Positions 5,968-7,423 of a stretch of 7,423 bases of DNA are shown here, piece by piece. The notes beneath the pieces were generated by a model, which worked only from the letters and a program-made list of their open reading frames with translations, did not search any database and was not told where the DNA came from. Position 1 is the first letter of the stretch; each line of letters starts with the position of its first letter. The translations under genes and the position numbers were made by a program. Origin of the DNA: an uncultured Eubacteriales bacterium (GTDB lineage: Bacteria; Bacillota; Clostridia; Oscillospirales; Acutalibacteraceae); contig CAKSSR010000050.1 in NCBI GenBank assembly GCA_934489735.1, positions 1 to 7,423 on the forward strand, written 5' to 3'.

Positions 5968-6042
5968 AGGGGTGTAGCCAAGCGGTAAGGCAAGGGACTT
6001 TGACTCCCTCACTCGCTGGTTCGAGTCCAGCCATCCCTGCCA
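5968..6042 (+). tRNA. tRNA-Gln (anticodon TTG)
   Basis: 75 nt with encoded CCA. Acceptor AGGGGTG pairs with CATCCCT (one G-U), discriminator G6039. Anticodon stem AGGGA/TCCCT, loop CTTTGAC, TTG at 6000-6002, reading CAA and CAG. The T-arm GCTGG/CCAGC encloses TTCGAGT. It lies in the GC-rich part of the array. Confidence 0.96.
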
Positions 6043-6074
6043 TCCGGCGGGTTCGGCTGTCCGGGCCCGCCGGA
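6043..6074 (+). repeat. 9-bp GC-rich hairpin between tRNA-Gln and tRNA-Lys
   Basis: TCCGGCGGG (6043-6051) pairs with CCCGCCGGA (6066-6074) around a 14-nt loop, starting directly after the CCA of tRNA-Gln. Like the hairpin in the preceding spacer it lacks a T-run, and probably forms in the precursor RNA between the two tRNAs. Confidence 0.75.
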
Positions 6075-6097
6075 AGCCCCTAAGATCATATACGTTT

Positions 6098-6173
6098 GAC
6101 CCAGTAGCTCAGTTGGCAGAGCACCTGCCTTTTAAGCAGGGTGTCCGGAGTTCGAGCCTCCGCTGGGTCACCA
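6098..6173 (+). tRNA. tRNA-Lys (anticodon TTT)
   Basis: 76 nt with encoded CCA. Acceptor GACCCAG/CTGGGTC, discriminator A6170. Anticodon stem CCTGC/GCAGG, loop CTTTTAA, TTT at 6131-6133, reading AAA and AAG. Last gene of the array; its final A is also the first base of the terminator stem. Confidence 0.97.
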
Positions 6174-6216
6174 AGGAAAGCCTTGAATCGCGAGCGATTC
6201 AAGGCTTTCCTTTTTT
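6173..6216 (+). terminator. Strong intrinsic terminator of the tRNA operon
   Basis: AAGGAAAGCCTTGAATCG (6173-6190) is perfectly complementary to 6195-6212, 18 bp around the loop CGAG, and runs into six T (6211-6216). It lies between the convergent tRNA operon and amidase gene. On the reverse strand the stem is present but the T-run is weak, so it acts mainly on the forward transcript. Confidence 0.95.
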
Positions 6217-6236
6217 CTTCAGCGACGGGACAGCCG

Positions 6237-7124
6237 TCAAAATGCCACTCTGGGATCAAACTTCGGGCAGTGCAGCCGGACGGTGACGTTCTGATCCACC
6301 ACCTCACTGATCTGGGCGTCACACGCCGCGCTCATCAGCCGGTAGGCGTCTGGAAAGTCCAGGGAAAAGCGCTCCATCAGGAAAGCAGCCCCGTCCTCGC
6401 AGGCCAGGCGGAGACTCTCCTCCAGAGTGGGCCGGGAGGCCAGAAACCGAAGCCCGCTGTCATTTTCCACCATGGGGCGGGCCAGGGGCCGATCCCGGAG
6501 AACGCTGACTTTCAGACGGACGCGGCCGGCGATTTCAAGGCCTGTGCCGGACAGCTTACCGTCGCCCATGCAGGCGTGCAGGTCGGCCACAGCCAGATCC
6601 GCCCCGGGGACAAACACCGGCAGATAGACGGTACAGCCCGGGGCGATGAGTTTGGTGTCCAGGTTGCCGCCGTGATCCTCCGGAACAGCGCAGTGGATGG
6701 CCCCGGCGCGGGGGGCGGTGCCGATCACGCCGATCATGGGGGTCAGGGGCAGACGGATATCGGGGGCGAAAAGAGCTAAGCCGTCCCGGATGGGGATGAT
6801 CTTGGTATCCGGGGCGGTGATTCGGTCTCCCAGAAAGCCCAGACCGACACCTGTGGGCATCACGCCGTGATCGGCTAACTCGATGGACTGCACCTCCACC
6901 CGCAGGGTGTCCCCCGGCTGCGCTCCAGCGACCTCAATAGGGCCGACGGCGCAGTCGATGCCTGCGGGGTCGATGTCACTGCGCATGACGGTCTCGTCCT
7001 TCAGCTGGCCGCCGTAGCAGTCGTCCATCTCCACCCAGAAGGTCTCTCCGTCTGCAACGCGGTAGGCGTGGGGATCGTCCGGGGAGAAGTGACTGATGAT
7101 CCTGGCCTTGGGGATGATCTGCAT
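6237..7124 (-). CDS. Acetamidase/formamidase family protein
   Basis: 295 residues, typical for the FmdA/AmdA family, whose members hydrolyse short amides such as formamide and acetamide to ammonia and the acid in the cytoplasm. Family motifs in order: PMIGVIGTAP (129-138), HGGNLD (151-156), DLHACMGDG followed by LSGTGLE (181-197), and the C-terminal ISEVVDQNVTVRLHCPK. In the MGDG motif the next residue is Lys190, where I expect Glu in many members. No signal peptide is visible. ATG 7124 is preceded by GAGGTG that overlaps the stop of the upstream regulator gene, which suggests translational coupling. Codons are strongly GC-biased, unlike the left part of the window. It converges on the tRNA array with 63 nt between. 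Family assignment is solid; the physiological amide is unknown, and family members also include uncharacterised amidases. Confidence 0.9.
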   Translation of the reverse strand: MQIIPKARIISHFSPDDPHAYRVADGETFWVEMDDCYGGQLKDETVMRSDIDPAGIDCAVGPIEVAGAQPGDTLRVEVQSIELADHGVMPTGVGLGFLGDRITAPDTKIIPIRDGLALFAPDIRLPLTPMIGVIGTAPRAGAIHCAVPEDHGGNLDTKLIAPGCTVYLPVFVPGADLAVADLHACMGDGKLSGTGLEIAGRVRLKVSVLRDRPLARPMVENDSGLRFLASRPTLEESLRLACEDGAAFLMERFSLDFPDAYRLMSAACDAQISEVVDQNVTVRLHCPKFDPRVAF

Positions 7125-7133
7125 ACAGACACC

Positions 7134-7423
7134 TCACAGTTTCAAAATAGAGCGATCCATGGATCGGGCAAATTGGGGATCTTGATACAGTTCGCACAAG
7201 ACGGAGATGAAGCACTTGACCACCGGCAGCTCCAGTTTCTGCCGGGATACCACAACGTTGAGAGTGCGGGGATAGGGGTTTTCAAAGTGGCGGATCACGG
7301 TGCCGGAGCGGGCAGGGGTGGCCAGCAGCTCGCTGGTGATACCGATGCCCAGCCCGCGCTGAACGGCGGAGATAATGGCGGAGTCGCTTTGGAAGGAGTA
7401 TTTGCTGGGCGTCGGGGTACAGT
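7134..7423 (-). CDS. LysR-family transcriptional regulator, C-terminal fragment (5' end off window)
   Basis: Reverse-strand frame open from the window edge to a TGA at 7134-7136, giving the last 95 residues. It contains SDSAIISAVQRGLGIGITSELLA and ends RSMDRSILKL. The pattern 'x-x-A-V-x-x-G-L-G-I-x-x-x-x-x-x-L' followed by a strand of V-V-S-R and a C-terminal helix is characteristic of the second lobe of the LysR effector-binding domain. The helix-turn-helix half lies outside the window, so the DNA-binding part is unseen. It ends 9 nt before the amidase start and is co-directional with it, unlike the divergent layout usual for LysR regulators. It may control the amidase from a shared transcript; that is inference. 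Domain recognition is by pattern only. Confidence 0.7.
   Translation of the reverse strand, partial: CTPTPSKYSFQSDSAIISAVQRGLGIGITSELLATPARSGTVIRHFENPYPRTLNVVVSRQKLELPVVKCFISVLCELYQDPQFARSMDRSILKL

Noticed and set aside
6086..6322. Reverse-strand frame containing EARTPDTLLKRQVLCQLSYW
   Set aside because: Antisense of tRNA-Lys and of the terminator, running into the end of the amidase gene in another frame; the same artefact class.
6141..6779. Long forward frame of 212 codons in the GC-rich part
   Set aside because: It starts inside tRNA-Lys, runs through the terminator and lies opposite the well-supported acetamidase gene. High G+C makes long antisense frames common.
6976..7215. Reverse-strand frame of 79 codons spanning the LysR-amidase junction
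   Set aside because: It overlaps both real genes in a different frame and is rich in Arg, typical of a shifted GC-rich frame.

Overview
The window is two pieces of very different base composition that meet inside a tRNA gene array. Positions 1 to about 5830 are AT-rich (about 30% G+C in a sampled line inside murA) and carry housekeeping genes typical of a low-G+C Gram-positive anaerobe, most likely class Clostridia. The clues are a MurA with the GCDFGVRP catalytic loop, the cell-wall-associated metallo-hydrolase WalJ/YycJ followed by rlmH, Rpn-type PD-(D/E)XK 'putative transposase' genes, frequent TTG starts and strong Shine-Dalgarno sites. From about 5906 to the end the DNA is GC-rich (67% in a sampled line) and looks like a different genome, perhaps a higher-G+C gut Clostridia lineage such as Oscillospiraceae. 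Both assignments come from gene content and composition, not from a database search.

Layout, left to right. (1) The 3' tail of one Rpn-family nuclease gene (2-223), then a second, closely related copy whose tail is broken by in-frame stops (277-1152). (2) def, peptide deformylase (1173-1643), followed by a hairpin. (3) A stretch of about 1.1 kb (1676-2746) with no intact gene, a good orphan promoter and scraps of open frame that look like decayed coding DNA. (4) A forward run of core genes: murA (2841-4124), walJ (4211-5008) and rlmH (5022-5504). murA and walJ are separated by a 10-bp inverted repeat; walJ and rlmH are 13 nt apart and probably co-translated. (5) A consensus sigma-A promoter with an AT-rich upstream element (5585-5638) driving five forward tRNAs: Gly(TCC), Arg(TCT), His(GTG), Gln(TTG), Lys(TTT), closed by an 18-bp terminator. 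(6) On the reverse strand, the end of a LysR-type regulator and, 9 nt downstream, an acetamidase/formamidase gene that runs convergently into the tRNA terminator.

Functionally the left part is translation and envelope housekeeping: N-terminal deformylation of new proteins, the first committed step of peptidoglycan synthesis, a wall-linked hydrolase and ribosome methylation. The right part is a small regulator-amidase unit for short-chain amides. The sharp composition switch, placed in or just after tRNA-His, is the main anomaly. A chimeric metagenome contig joined through conserved tRNA sequence is the simplest explanation; a real acquisition of the GC-rich segment next to tRNAs is possible but less likely. 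I did not find a convincing new biological system. The second-best leads are the decaying Rpn tandem pair, the orphan promoter in the gene desert, and the murA-walJ inverted repeat that contains a strong ribosome-binding-like run.
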